Shown here: one piece after another, positions 1 to 9,613 of the stretch
How the letters are laid out: each line of letters begins with the position of its first letter
Position numbering within the stretch: the first letter of the stretch is position 1
Source of the DNA: JACKFB01 sp041389525
GTDB lineage: Bacteria; Myxococcota_A; UBA9042; PHBI01; JACKFB01
Length of the DNA stretch: 64,000 bases
NCBI GenBank assembly: GCA_041389525.1
Contig: JAWKRR010000041.1
Span: 1 to 64,000, forward strand
Direction of reading: 5' to 3'
Made by a program: the position numbers and the translations under genes
Notes under the pieces: generated by a model
What the model was told of the DNA's origin: nothing
Database searches by the model: none
What the model saw: only the letters and a program-made list of their open reading frames with translations

Positions 1-2
1 AC

Positions 3-386
3 CTACTTGCTGGACCCGCGCCCAAAGAGCCGCCCGAGCAGCCCCGGCCGCGTGTCCAGCGCCTTGTCCAGCAGCGCTCGGATCTGGTCCGGCGGCTTCA
101 CCCCGATGAAGTAGTTCACAGCGTCCGCGCCCGGCCCGGGGTCGCGCGGCTTCAGCAGCACCACGGTCGGCAGGCTGCGGACGCCAAAGGCCTGGCTCAG
201 CGCGGGGCTGCGGTCGGAGTCGACCTTCACGAAGGTGACGCGGCCGTCGTACTCGGGCGCCAACCCTTCCAGGATGGGGCCGAGGGTCTTGCAGGGGCCG
301 CACCAGTCGGCGAAGAAGTCGACCAGGACGAGGCCCGGCGAGTCCTCGAGGACTTTGTCGAAGGTTTCGGGGGTCACGACTTTCAT
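3..386 (-). CDS. Thioredoxin with C-terminal extension
   Basis: A cytoplasmic thiol-disulfide oxidoreductase of the thioredoxin fold. The active-site motif WCGPC lies at residues 28-32, after the usual beta strand (LVLVDFFADWC), and the cis-proline region reads VRSLPTVVLL. At 127 residues it is longer than a minimal thioredoxin (about 105-110); the extra residues are a basic tail ending GRLFGRGSSK. No signal peptide is visible, so a cytoplasmic reductant role fed by thioredoxin reductase is expected. Its start at 386 faces a lipoprotein gene across a 268-bp divergent gap. The fold and active site are clear; which thioredoxin paralogue it is cannot be told. Confidence 0.93.
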   Translation of the reverse strand: MKVVTPETFDKVLEDSPGLVLVDFFADWCGPCKTLGPILEGLAPEYDGRVTFVKVDSDRSPALSQAFGVRSLPTVVLLKPRDPGPGADAVNYFIGVKPPDQIRALLDKALDTRPGLLGRLFGRGSSK

Positions 387-654
387 CGGTGCGGTCCTCG
401 GCGCGTGGCTTCAGTGGGGCGCTCGCTGAGAACGCGAGCGCAGGCCGGACAGGTAGGCACCGCGCGCGCCGAGGCCAGCCCGAGATCGGCGGCGTTGCAG
501 ATGGGTCGGATCCCGCGGTTAGGCAGTTTTCGTCTGCGTATTCGGGGAGGGCGTCGGCTCCCGGTGCGGCGGGCGGTTCCGGTGCGGCGGGCGCGGTGCT
601 ATGGCTGACTGTGAGCCTGGGCAGCCGCCCATCGCGGACCGATGTGAGGGCACG

Positions 655-1452
655 ATGACGCGCGAATTTCGGGTGCTGATTGCGGTGGTGGCGGCGCTGG
701 GCGCGTGCTCGGAGACGGCGGGCGGCGACGCGGTGGACGCCGACGCTGCGGGCGCTGACGGAGCCGATCTCGGGCTGTGCTGCGATGCCGACGCGGACGG
801 CGCGGACGGCGCGGATGGCGGGCTGGCGCCTGACGCTGACGTGGTCGGGTGCGTCGCGCCGCGGCCCTACCCTTACGCGGGGAAATGCGTGGAGTGCGTG
901 AGCCACTCGCAGTGCGAGAGCGGCCTGTGCCTGGGCGCGACGCAGACCTGCCAGCCGGTGAACCTCTGCGGGACATGCGGCGGAAGCTACGCTGCGTGCA
1001 CCGAGCTCGGTGGTGAGAACTACTGCGTGCCGTGCACCGACGACGCGCACTGCTCGCCGGGCTGCCGTTGCGACCTCGCGACCTTCACGTGCGAGGGGCC
1101 TTGCTCGGGTGGCGGCCCGCCCTGCAAGACCGACGCCGACTGCGACCCCGGGGAGACTGGATTTGAGCTGACCTGCGAGGTCGCCTCGGGCCTGTGCGTC
1201 GACGCCGCCGGGCGGTGCGACGAGATCACCGCGCACTGCCTCGGCGGCGGGGTATGCGTGAACCTTGTGAAGTACGCCGGGACGCGCGGGTTGCCGACGC
1301 CGCCGGTCGGGGGGAAGACCTTCCCGGGGGCGTGCGCGTGCGGACCTGGGGCCGTCGGGCGGGCGGCCATCGACGGGCGCGTGTGCGGCGCCGGGAGCTG
1401 CTTCGCGCTCAGCGGCGTGGTGGCTGGCGCTCCAGATATCTGCGTGCCCTAA
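655..1452 (+). CDS. Cys-rich lipoprotein, Asp/Ala spacer
   Basis: Function unknown. The start at 655 (MTREFRVLIAVVAALGAC) gives a short lipoprotein signal with lipobox LGAC and has GAGGG just upstream; the in-frame ATG at 601 would put 18 unlikely residues before the signal. The mature protein begins with an Asp/Ala/Gly-rich spacer (DAVDADAAGADGADLG), then about 200 residues with many cysteines in pairs (CVECVSHSQCESGLC, CGTCGGSYAAC, CVPCTDDAHCSPGCRC). This is the style of disulfide-rich surface lipoproteins common in Myxococcota. It is the first of a run of separate lipoprotein genes. A surface or stalk-like role is only inference. Confidence 0.8.
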   Translation: MTREFRVLIAVVAALGACSETAGGDAVDADAAGADGADLGLCCDADADGADGADGGLAPDADVVGCVAPRPYPYAGKCVECVSHSQCESGLCLGATQTCQPVNLCGTCGGSYAACTELGGENYCVPCTDDAHCSPGCRCDLATFTCEGPCSGGGPPCKTDADCDPGETGFELTCEVASGLCVDAAGRCDEITAHCLGGGVCVNLVKYAGTRGLPTPPVGGKTFPGACACGPGAVGRAAIDGRVCGAGSCFALSGVVAGAPDICVP

Positions 1453-1542
1453 GCGGCGGCCCTTCGCAGGTGCGCCTTGACCAAAGGACGCGCCCGCCAC
1501 TAGGGTCTGCGCTCCGCAAACACCACGCCACCGGAGCCCCCG

Positions 1543-2052
1543 ATGATCCGCACACTCGGACTCGCCGCCGCCGCATTTTGCCTTGTGATGTTCAGCTCTT
1601 GCGACTTGGCCGAGAGCCTCGGCGGGCTGGTGCCGGACAAGGACAACTACGACTTCTCGACGAGCTGCAAGGGGAACTCCTCCCTGGAGGCCTGCAGCCC
1701 GTGCTGCGACGGGCTGGGCTTCGACACCGCGCTGGTCGTCACCGGCGACTGCGGTTGCGCCTACGTGGCGACGGACGGCGACGTGTGCGACTCGGCGAAC
1801 GGGTCGGATTTCAAGGCCTGCGTGTCCTGCTGCGAGACCAACAAGTTCGACAGTCTCACGCGGCTGACGAACGGCCAGTGCACGTGCTCGCGAGTCCAGA
1901 AGACCGAGCCCGAGGCCACCAGCACCCCAAACGACGGCAACCACGACGGCTGCACGACGAGCGGCCAGAGCTGCGTCTGCAGCAACTCGGGACTCAGCGG
2001 GAGCTGCGACACCGGGTCGGCCAAGAGCGGGCTTTACTGCCACTGCGACTGA
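1543..2052 (+). CDS. Lipoprotein with two CxxCC...CxC modules
   Basis: Function unknown. Signal peptide MIRTLGLAAAAFCLVMFSSC ends in a lipobox (FSSC). The mature part carries two copies of one cysteine pattern: CSPCC followed by GDCGCAYV, then CVSCC followed by GQCTCSRV. The C-terminal 40 residues hold a third Cys cluster. The first 120 mature residues are clearly homologous to the N-terminal domain of the longer lipoprotein at 31797-32990: both have GGL(V/I)PDK, the stretch DFSTSCK, a GFDT(A/V)LV segment and TGDCGCAYV. The two genes therefore form a dispersed paralogous family in this genome. All cysteines are probably paired after export. Confidence 0.82.
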   Translation: MIRTLGLAAAAFCLVMFSSCDLAESLGGLVPDKDNYDFSTSCKGNSSLEACSPCCDGLGFDTALVVTGDCGCAYVATDGDVCDSANGSDFKACVSCCETNKFDSLTRLTNGQCTCSRVQKTEPEATSTPNDGNHDGCTTSGQSCVCSNSGLSGSCDTGSAKSGLYCHCD

Positions 2053-2173
2053 GGGCGCCTGCCCGCCCGAGGGGCGCTGACCCGGCCGGCGACTCCCGCC
2101 GATGCGGGTTGAGCCGGAGCCGTCGTTCGGGCAGGGTGCCGCACTGCGACACACGGCGATGGGAGGGTGGCGA

Positions 2174-3304
2174 ATGCGCGCAGCGTGGGCGGTGGCGGCG
2201 ACGGGGATCGCGGTGGCGGTTGGGTTGGCTGCGCTGAGCGGCGGGCTCGCGGTGACGGCGGTGAGCGGGTGCGACTCCGGCGCCGAAGCGTGCGTGCCGA
2301 TGTGCGGCGGCGATGGCGTGACGGCGGCCAGAGAGTGCGGCGACGACGGCTGCGGTGGCACTTGCGGGACCTGCGAGGGCGCGTCGACCTGCCAAGCCGG
2401 TGCCTGCGTCTGCGTGCCGGACTGCAGCGGGAAGTTCTGCGCCGACGACGGCTGCGGGACGGCGTGCTTCGCGTGTCCCGGGGGGTTCGCGTGCGGCGAA
2501 AAAGACACCTGCGACAGCGTGGACGGCAGCGAGGCGTATGTGCCGGCGGGGACCTTCGCCATGGGCTGCAACGAGACGGCCGACGACAAGTGCTCGGCCG
2601 ACGAGAAGCCAGCGCGGGTGCTGACGTTGCCGGCCTACGCGATCGGGCTGCACGAGGTGACGGCCGGTGAGTTCAAGGCCTGCGTGGACGCCGGCGGCTG
2701 TTCGCCGATCAAGGCTTCACACTGCTCGCTTGCGGGCGAGTCCACCTTCCTGACGAGCGGCGCTGAGAACCGGCCGGTGAACTGCGTGGACTACGCGCGC
2801 GCCGTCAAATACTGCGAATGGCGCGGGCAGGCGCTCTGCAACGAGGCGCAGTGGGAGAAGGCCGCGCGAGGCGGGTGCGAGACCACGAGCTTCAGCGGCA
2901 CCGACGAGGGGGCTGAGACCTGCAAGAGCCAAGCGCGCATCTACCCGTGGGGCACCGGTGAGCCGGCCTGTACTGACGCCGTCATGCAGAAATGCGCGTC
3001 CGAGAAGTACGCCCACGAGGTCGGCAGCCGCGAGAGGGACCAGAGCGTCTACGGCGTGCGCGACATGGCCGGCAACGTGGCCGAGTGGACCGTCGACTAC
3101 TACCAGTCGGCTTGGTACACGACAGCGCCCGAGGGCGACCCGCGCACGCCGCCCAGCGGCGCGTTCCGGACCACCCGCGGCGGCTCGTACGCCTCCCCGG
3201 CAGACGCTGTGCGCGTCTCCAAGCGCTTCAGCCAGGTGCCGACCGCCGACGTCGGCTACGAACACCTGGGCTTTCGCTGCTGTCGTGCGCTCGACGCGCA
3301 GTAG
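2174..3304 (+). CDS. FGE/SUMF1-fold lipoprotein
   Basis: A secreted lipoprotein (signal ending TAVSGC) with a Cys-rich linker containing CGDDGCGGTCGTC, then a C-terminal formylglycine-generating-enzyme (SUMF1, PF03781) domain from about residue 110. Domain hallmarks are FAMGCNETADDKC, the segment LHEVTAGEFKACV, EAQWEKAARGG, YPWG, VRDMAGNVAEWT, RGGSY and GFRCC. The cysteine pair used for catalysis in true FGE lies between RGGSY and GFRC; here that stretch has no cysteine, so sulfatase activation is unlikely and a binding or other SUMF1-family role is more probable. The start at 2174 was chosen because GGGAGGG sits six bases upstream; ATGs at 2102 and 2159 lie in frame but add residues before the signal. 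Confidence 0.85.
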   Translation: MRAAWAVAATGIAVAVGLAALSGGLAVTAVSGCDSGAEACVPMCGGDGVTAARECGDDGCGGTCGTCEGASTCQAGACVCVPDCSGKFCADDGCGTACFACPGGFACGEKDTCDSVDGSEAYVPAGTFAMGCNETADDKCSADEKPARVLTLPAYAIGLHEVTAGEFKACVDAGGCSPIKASHCSLAGESTFLTSGAENRPVNCVDYARAVKYCEWRGQALCNEAQWEKAARGGCETTSFSGTDEGAETCKSQARIYPWGTGEPACTDAVMQKCASEKYAHEVGSRERDQSVYGVRDMAGNVAEWTVDYYQSAWYTTAPEGDPRTPPSGAFRTTRGGSYASPADAVRVSKRFSQVPTADVGYEHLGFRCCRALDAQ

Positions 3305-3332
3305 GCGCCTCGCGAAAAGCGGGGTCCGGCGC

Positions 3333-3863
3333 TCAGTGCCCGCCGTGGGCGTCGGCGCCGGACCCACCGCCCGCGACCGGCGGCAGGTGGACGACCATGG
3401 TCAGCCCCGCCGCCATCACCGGCCCGATGTAGAGCGTGTACTCGACCTTGTGCAGGTCGAACTCGTAGATGACCCGCGCCTCGGCGCACTCCGGCAGCGC
3501 GCGCTCGACCCGGGTCGGCGTCGCCACCGTCCCGTCGGCCTTCGTCACCGTCAGCGGCGTGTCCGACGTGAACATGAGCAGGAAGCGCCCCGCCTCGGTC
3601 GGCGCGTACTTCATGTAGCCGGCGTAGGTGTCGACGGTCTCTTTGACCAAGGTCGCGACGTAGCGGTGGTGGTGCTCGGTGACCAGCGGCGTCGTCGCCT
3701 CGTCGGTCGCCGTCGCCGTCAGCAGCGTCTGCGGGCCCGCCAAGAAGTGCGCGCAGCCGGCCTTCACCGCCTCGTCGACCGTGATCGTGGTGGACGTCGA
3801 GTCGTCGCAGCCGACCAGCGCCAGCGCACCCAGCACCACCATCGCAAGACCCAGCGCGCGCAT
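3333..3863 (-). CDS. Small lipoprotein, unknown function
   Basis: I do not recognise the family. The 176-residue product starts with a lipoprotein signal (MRALGLAMVVLGALALVGC). The mature region has a His-rich patch (TEHHHRYVA), a predicted beta-rich core (GRFLLMFTSDTPLTV, then YEFDLHKVEYTLYIGP) and a Gly/His-rich tail ending ADAHGGH. The His residues at both places could bind metal, but nothing proves it. GGGAG lies seven bases before the ATG. It is convergent with the SUMF1-like gene, 28 bp apart. A periplasmic or outer-membrane location is expected. Confidence 0.72.
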   Translation of the reverse strand: MRALGLAMVVLGALALVGCDDSTSTTITVDEAVKAGCAHFLAGPQTLLTATATDEATTPLVTEHHHRYVATLVKETVDTYAGYMKYAPTEAGRFLLMFTSDTPLTVTKADGTVATPTRVERALPECAEARVIYEFDLHKVEYTLYIGPVMAAGLTMVVHLPPVAGGGSGADAHGGH

Positions 3864-4064
3864 GACCGATCTCCCGTCCTAGAGGCCCAAGGTCTCTAGC
3901 GTGACGCCGGTGCCGGCGCAAGCCAGCCCCAACCCGCGCACGCCTCGAGACCCTCGCTGGACCTCGCCCACGCAGCACCCGATACTGTCCGCGCGGTCGC
4001 CGCCTCGCGACGCGCCCCTCGGCCCCCACCCAGGCGCAGCCGCCTCCGCCACCACCGGAACCCC

Positions 4065-4967
4065 ATGCACCCTCGCCGCCTCGCGCCCTGCCTGCTCGCC
4101 ATCGCAGCGCTCGCGCTCGCCTGCGAGAGCTCCGGCACCTCCGCGCCGGCCGCCCCCGACGCCGCGGCCACCGCCGACACCCCCGCGCCGCCCGCCGCCA
4201 CCTCGCGCCTCGCCGTCATCGACCGCCTCGCCTTCGCCCGCGTCGAGACCACCGGCGTCTCCTACGGCTTCGACCTCGACGACCGCGTCAGCGACGCCTC
4301 CGACCCCGCCGGCTGCTTCCAAGCCGACTTCGTCAGCCCCTCCGGCGCGACCGGCATCGACAACAACTTCGGCTCACTCTTCCCCTTCTTCGCCGCCGCC
4401 GGCATCGGCGCGGCCGAGGTCTTGCTGCAGAGCACCATCGAGGAGGGCGGCATCCTCTTGATGTTCCAGCTCGACGGCGTCGACGACCCGCTCAACGACG
4501 AGCAGGTCGCGCTGACCGTCCGCACGGGCCTGGGTAAGCCGCTGATCGCCACGGATGGGCTGATTCTGCCGGGCCAGACCTTCCACCTGCGCCCCGATTC
4601 ACCAGACAGCACCACGCAAACCGGGCGCATCGTCGACGGCCTGCTCACCGCCGGCCCCATGGACACGGTGCTGCGCGTGCAGGTGCTGGGCGACATCTAC
4701 GAGATGCCCATCTACGGCGCCACCATCCGCGCCCGCGTCACCGAGGACGGCGGGCTCGCCGACGGCGTCATCGGCACCGGCATCGCCATCGCGGACCTCC
4801 TCAAGGTCGGCGAGTCCAACAGCGACGTGCTCAACGCGATGGTGCTGCTCTTCGACGCGACCGGCGACCTCGCCCCCGACGCGAACGGAGTCTGCCAGCA
4901 GGTCTCCGCCGCCATCCTGTTCAACGCCGTCTCCGCCTACCTCTACGACGAGGTCGCCGCGCCCTAG
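4065..4967 (+). CDS. Lipoprotein, unknown function
   Basis: A 300-residue exported lipoprotein (signal MHPRRLAPCLLAIAALALAC, lipobox ALAC) with an Ala/Pro-rich spacer up to about residue 45. The remaining domain carries aspartate-rich loops (FDLDDRVSDASDP, VDDPLNDEQ, TGDLAPDANGVC), a conserved-looking SGATGIDNNFGSLFP segment and two cysteines far apart (near GCFQADF and GVCQQV) that may pair. The pattern resembles uncharacterised Myxococcota lipoproteins; I cannot give a function. It is followed by an intergenic gap of 113 bp that contains the dispersed GATCTCGGGC repeat before the DUF2293 gene. Confidence 0.75.
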   Translation: MHPRRLAPCLLAIAALALACESSGTSAPAAPDAAATADTPAPPAATSRLAVIDRLAFARVETTGVSYGFDLDDRVSDASDPAGCFQADFVSPSGATGIDNNFGSLFPFFAAAGIGAAEVLLQSTIEEGGILLMFQLDGVDDPLNDEQVALTVRTGLGKPLIATDGLILPGQTFHLRPDSPDSTTQTGRIVDGLLTAGPMDTVLRVQVLGDIYEMPIYGATIRARVTEDGGLADGVIGTGIAIADLLKVGESNSDVLNAMVLLFDATGDLAPDANGVCQQVSAAILFNAVSAYLYDEVAAP

Positions 4968-5015
4968 TCTCGAGCCGGTTGCGCGAGGCGCTCTCGGCCC
5001 AGTCCCTCGCTGGAC

Positions 5016-5043
5016 GCGAGCCGATCTCGGGCTGGCGTTCCCC
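5016..5043 (+). repeat. Dispersed GATCTCGGGC repeat, copy A
   Basis: The block GCGAGCCGATCTCGGGC is repeated exactly at 24647-24663, and the following ten bases also nearly match. The 17-mer GAGCCGATCTCGGGCTG at 5018-5034 also occurs inside the lipoprotein gene at 761-777, and CCGATCTCGGGCTGG recurs on the other strand at 476-490. It lies 38 bp before the DUF2293 start. The nature of the repeat is unknown. Confidence 0.5.
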
Positions 5044-5080
5044 TTGACGACGGCGGCCTGGGCCAGCAGCATCCGCCGCC

Positions 5081-6076
<996 letters not shown>

Positions 6077-6103
6077 GCCCAGCGACGACGCGCATCCGCA
6101 GAA

Positions 6104-8329
6104 TCAGGGGCCCGAGCACTGGCCGCCGTCGGCGACCTCGCGCCAGGCCAGGACCAGGTCCGCGCTCTCCGGGACGAAGCCGTAGAAGCGGGCCAGCCAG
6201 TAGGACTCGGTCAGGTCGATGCCCGGCGACTGCTCGCGCCCGTCGGAGCCGTCGACCAGGTGCATCTGGTAGGGGCTGCGCTGCCACGTGTAGTCGCCGT
6301 AGCGACGCAGGCCCACAGGCAGCGAGGTCGCCGCCATCGGCTCGGCGCAGCGGCCCTCGCCCATGTCGCATTCCCAGTCGGCACCTGTGCATTTGAAGGT
6401 CATCGTCTCGCCCGGGATCGTCACGCCGAAGAGCGAGATGCCGTCCTCGCAGCGCGCGCGGATGGCCGGGGTGGGGCACTCCACCTTGATGCTCGCGGGG
6501 GTGGCGGCGGCGATCTCCGGGAAGGGCCGGTGGTAGGTGCGCCGCGGGTCGTCCAGCACGCCGCCGTTGCCGCCGAACTCGTGCAGCATGGTGAGCGCGC
6601 CCGCGAGGACCTCGTCATGGGCGGTCCCGATCTCGCGCGGCAAGGCGCCCGCGTACATGAGCTGGAAGTCCAGCTTGCCCAGGGTCGCCGACTCCTTCAG
6701 CCACATCTCGTCGTGCATCACCTTCTGCATGTGCGTCTTGAGCGGCGAGTCCGCCATCAGGTTCAGGAAGGCCCAGTACGGTCCGGTCGTGATGTTGGTG
6801 CTGTAGAACTTCCGGCACCAGCGCGGCGGCAGAAAGGACGACATGGTGGTGGCGACCTTGTCGGCCTTGAGCGTGCCCAGGGCCTCGTCCTTGAGGAAGT
6901 CCAGGAACTGCTGCTCGCCGCTGAAGGCATAGGCCATCAGCGCCAGATGCATCATGTGCATCGCGTCGGCGCCGCGGACGTTGATGGCGTAGAAGTGGTC
7001 CGCGGACTGCTTCCGCTCGACCTTCTTGGCGTCCAGGTCCTGCACCAGCCCGAAGAGGTCGAGGGTGAAGTTGTCGTCGGTGACGTCGAGCACGCGCCAG
7101 GGGGTGTGGTCCCAGGTGTCCGGGCAGCTGCGGTCGAACTCCGCCTCGTTCTTCGAGTTCAGCTGCGGCGTGACGTACATCACGATGGTGTCGACCTCGT
7201 CGAAGCTCCACGCCGCGTCGCTGGGGGTGCCGTTGGGGCCAGACGTCGCGGCCCCCTCCGACAGCGCCGCCGCCAGCGAGCCGATAAGCTCGGGGTCGGT
7301 CTGCAGATTGCGGATCTCGATGCGCCGCAAACGCTTCACGTAGCAGGTCATGTGGTGGGCGATGCGCTCCTTGAGCTTCTCATCACGCAGCAGCCCGTAA
7401 ACCTCGGGGAAGGCCACCATCGGGCCGTTCATCTGGTCGATGGTCGGTGAACCGCGCCACCGCGGCGTCCCCTTCTGCAGGTCGCCGTTCAGGTCGGTGT
7501 AGCCGGTCTTGTAGATCTCGGGCAGCCAGTCCAGCGAGTCGGGATCCTCGATCTCGCGGTGCCAGTGATCGGGGTTGTCGCGGGGCTCTATATAATGTTC
7601 GGGGATGATGGGCGTGCCGACCGGGACGACCAGCGAGTAGGCCCGCGCGAGGTAGCCGGGGACGCGCGTCACGTCGAAGAGGCGCAGCATCACCTCGACC
7701 ACCTCGACCATGCGCTCGTAGTCCGCCTCGGTGCCGGTGGCGAGGTAGCGCATGATGAGCCCGTTGAGCATCGTGCCGGTCCAGATGGCCGAGTCGCCGT
7801 GGCCGCTGTAGTGGCTGAACGCCTCGCGGGCGCCCCACTCGGACTCGGGCGTGCCCGGATCGAAGTGCTTGTTGAAGTTGCGCTCGCCCGCCTGCCCGTC
7901 CGGCGACGAGTAGAGCTTGTACCAACGGTCGTAGAGCATCGCCCGGCGGAAGGTCGGGTCCGGCGTGTCGGTGAAGGCCGCGGCCTTGGTGTCGTAGGCC
8001 TCGCAGCGCTGGGCTTTGCCGCCGTCGCAGCGCTCTTCCAGGTAGACGCCGCAGCTTGCGACGCTGGCGCCGGCGAGAGAGTCCTTCGGCTTCTCGAAGA
8101 TCGGGAAGTTCAGCGCGACCTCGAGCGGGCCGCTGGCGGTGTCGGTCTCCGCGTCGGCCGCGTCGCCCTGGCCGTCAGAGGTGGAATCGCCCGAGATCCC
8201 GGTGTCCCCCGCCGCGTCCGTCAGGGTGTCGGAGGTCGCGACGTCGCCGGACTTGTGGGACTCGCCGGAGCATGCGGTCGCCAGGGCCAGCGCGCAGATC
8301 GGCAGCAATCGAAGCAGGGGCGGGCGCAT
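6104..8329 (-). CDS. Large secreted lipoprotein, probable helical-toroid domain
   Basis: A 741-residue lipoprotein; the signal MRPPLLRLLPICALALATAC ends in lipobox ATAC, with AGGAG eight bases before the ATG at 8329 (in-frame codons further upstream are rejected). An Asp/Thr/Ser/Gly-rich spacer follows to about residue 75. The body has helical, Trp/Tyr-rich motifs such as FSHYSGHGDSAIWTGTMLNG and YERMVEVVEVMLRLFDVT, typical of (alpha/alpha) toroid folds in carbohydrate-active proteins, but I cannot name a glycosidase or lyase family and see no certain catalytic residues. The C-terminal part contains a Cys-pair region (PTPAIRARCEDG ... FKCTGADWECDMGEGRC). Surface carbohydrate binding or turnover is a guess. 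Confidence 0.72.
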   Translation of the reverse strand: MRPPLLRLLPICALALATACSGESHKSGDVATSDTLTDAAGDTGISGDSTSDGQGDAADAETDTASGPLEVALNFPIFEKPKDSLAGASVASCGVYLEERCDGGKAQRCEAYDTKAAAFTDTPDPTFRRAMLYDRWYKLYSSPDGQAGERNFNKHFDPGTPESEWGAREAFSHYSGHGDSAIWTGTMLNGLIMRYLATGTEADYERMVEVVEVMLRLFDVTRVPGYLARAYSLVVPVGTPIIPEHYIEPRDNPDHWHREIEDPDSLDWLPEIYKTGYTDLNGDLQKGTPRWRGSPTIDQMNGPMVAFPEVYGLLRDEKLKERIAHHMTCYVKRLRRIEIRNLQTDPELIGSLAAALSEGAATSGPNGTPSDAAWSFDEVDTIVMYVTPQLNSKNEAEFDRSCPDTWDHTPWRVLDVTDDNFTLDLFGLVQDLDAKKVERKQSADHFYAINVRGADAMHMMHLALMAYAFSGEQQFLDFLKDEALGTLKADKVATTMSSFLPPRWCRKFYSTNITTGPYWAFLNLMADSPLKTHMQKVMHDEMWLKESATLGKLDFQLMYAGALPREIGTAHDEVLAGALTMLHEFGGNGGVLDDPRRTYHRPFPEIAAATPASIKVECPTPAIRARCEDGISLFGVTIPGETMTFKCTGADWECDMGEGRCAEPMAATSLPVGLRRYGDYTWQRSPYQMHLVDGSDGREQSPGIDLTESYWLARFYGFVPESADLVLAWREVADGGQCSGP

Positions 8330-8543
8330 GAGGGGCTCCTCGTGACGGGGCGGGGCGGCGCGGCGAAAACACCGCGGGGCTTGGCGGGGTGGCCGGCCCG
8401 GGCAGTGTAGCCCGGCGCTTCGACACAATCCCACCCGATTCGACGCCGCGGGCCGTCCAGCGCTGTGCCGGATTCGTGTACGCTCGCCGCCGGCGGGGTC
8501 GGTCCGGGGCAGCTCTCGGGCCGCACCGTCGGGCGGGAGTCCG

Positions 8544-9356
8544 TTGCAAATACCGAGGCCGATCCTGACTGTTTTGGCTGCCGCGCTGGCCCTGTACGCG
8601 GTCTGGGCGGTGCTGCTCTTCGTGGTGCAGCGCAGCTTGGTCTTCGCGGGGACGGGGCGCGCGGACGGGGGGCGCGGCGGCGCGGGGTACGGGTTTGAGC
8701 GGGTGCCGGTGGCGGGCGGGGTCGAGGCGTGGTTTTTGCCCGCGGGCGGTGGCGGGGCGGCGCCGGTGGTCGTGTTCGGGCATGGGAACGGGGAGCTGAT
8801 CGACGACTGGTTTGGCGACCTGCGGCGCTACCGGGCGATGGGCGTGTCCGTGCTGCTGGTGGAGTATCCGGGGTACGGGGCGGCGGTGGGGGCGCCGAGC
8901 GAGGCGAGCATCGCGGCGGCGTTTCGCGCGGCGGTCGATGCGGTGGCGAGGCGGCCGGACGTCGATGGGGCGAGGCTTGTCGTCCACGGCCGCTCGCTGG
9001 GCGGGGGGGCGGTGTGCACGCTGCTGGCGGGCGGCGACATTGCCGCTGTCATCGTCGAGTCGACATTCACGAGCCTGCGCAGCATGTCGGCGCGGTATCT
9101 GCTGCCGGGCTTCCTGGTGCGCGACCCCTTCGACAACGCCGCCGCGCTGGCTGATTTCGCGGGGCCTGTGCTGGTGATGCACGGGGAGCGCGACGAGGTC
9201 ATCCCGTTCGCGCACGGCGAGGCGCTGGCGGCGGCGGTGAAGCGGGCGACCTTCGTGCGGCGGGCGTGCGGGCACAACGACTGCCCGCGGGACGAGCGCG
9301 AGTACTGGCCGGCCATCGAGGGGTTTCTGAGGCAGGCGGGGGTCGCGCGGCGCTGA
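8544..9356 (+). CDS. Membrane-anchored alpha/beta hydrolase
   Basis: An alpha/beta hydrolase of the BEM46/YfhR-like type with one N-terminal transmembrane anchor (residues about 5-27, ILTVLAAALALYAVWAVLLFVV). The fold is shown by the oxyanion region VFGHGNGELID, the nucleophile elbow GRSLGGG, the acid strand VLVMHGERDEVIPF and the catalytic His in CGHNDC. The start at 8544 is a TTG with GGGAG four bases upstream; it is the only start that keeps the anchor. The catalytic domain probably faces the periplasm. The substrate is unknown (serine esterase or peptidase). It is divergent from the large lipoprotein gene, 214 bp apart. Confidence 0.85.
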   Translation: MQIPRPILTVLAAALALYAVWAVLLFVVQRSLVFAGTGRADGGRGGAGYGFERVPVAGGVEAWFLPAGGGGAAPVVVFGHGNGELIDDWFGDLRRYRAMGVSVLLVEYPGYGAAVGAPSEASIAAAFRAAVDAVARRPDVDGARLVVHGRSLGGGAVCTLLAGGDIAAVIVESTFTSLRSMSARYLLPGFLVRDPFDNAAALADFAGPVLVMHGERDEVIPFAHGEALAAAVKRATFVRRACGHNDCPRDEREYWPAIEGFLRQAGVARR

Positions 9357-9613
9357 GGGCTCGGGGCGGGGGGCCAGACGGCAAGACGCCCGCGCTCGCG
9401 CGCCTCCTTGAGCCCAGCGGAGACCGTGTGGGCTTGAGGTGGCTTTGCAAGCGCGGGCATGGAGAGACCGGCCGAGGCGGCGCCGCTGCACGACGACGGG
9501 AGGGAGGGAGGGCCCGAGTCATCATGCAGCGGCTGCCTGGCCGGCCTCGCGTCGCGCCGGCTCTCGGAAGAACCGTCCCCCGACCTCCGTCGAGCAGGCG
9601 CGACCGCGAGCGG

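Noticed and set aside
2174..3304. Calling the SUMF1-like protein a formylglycine-generating enzyme
   Set aside because: The catalytic cysteines are absent and the protein is a lipoprotein.
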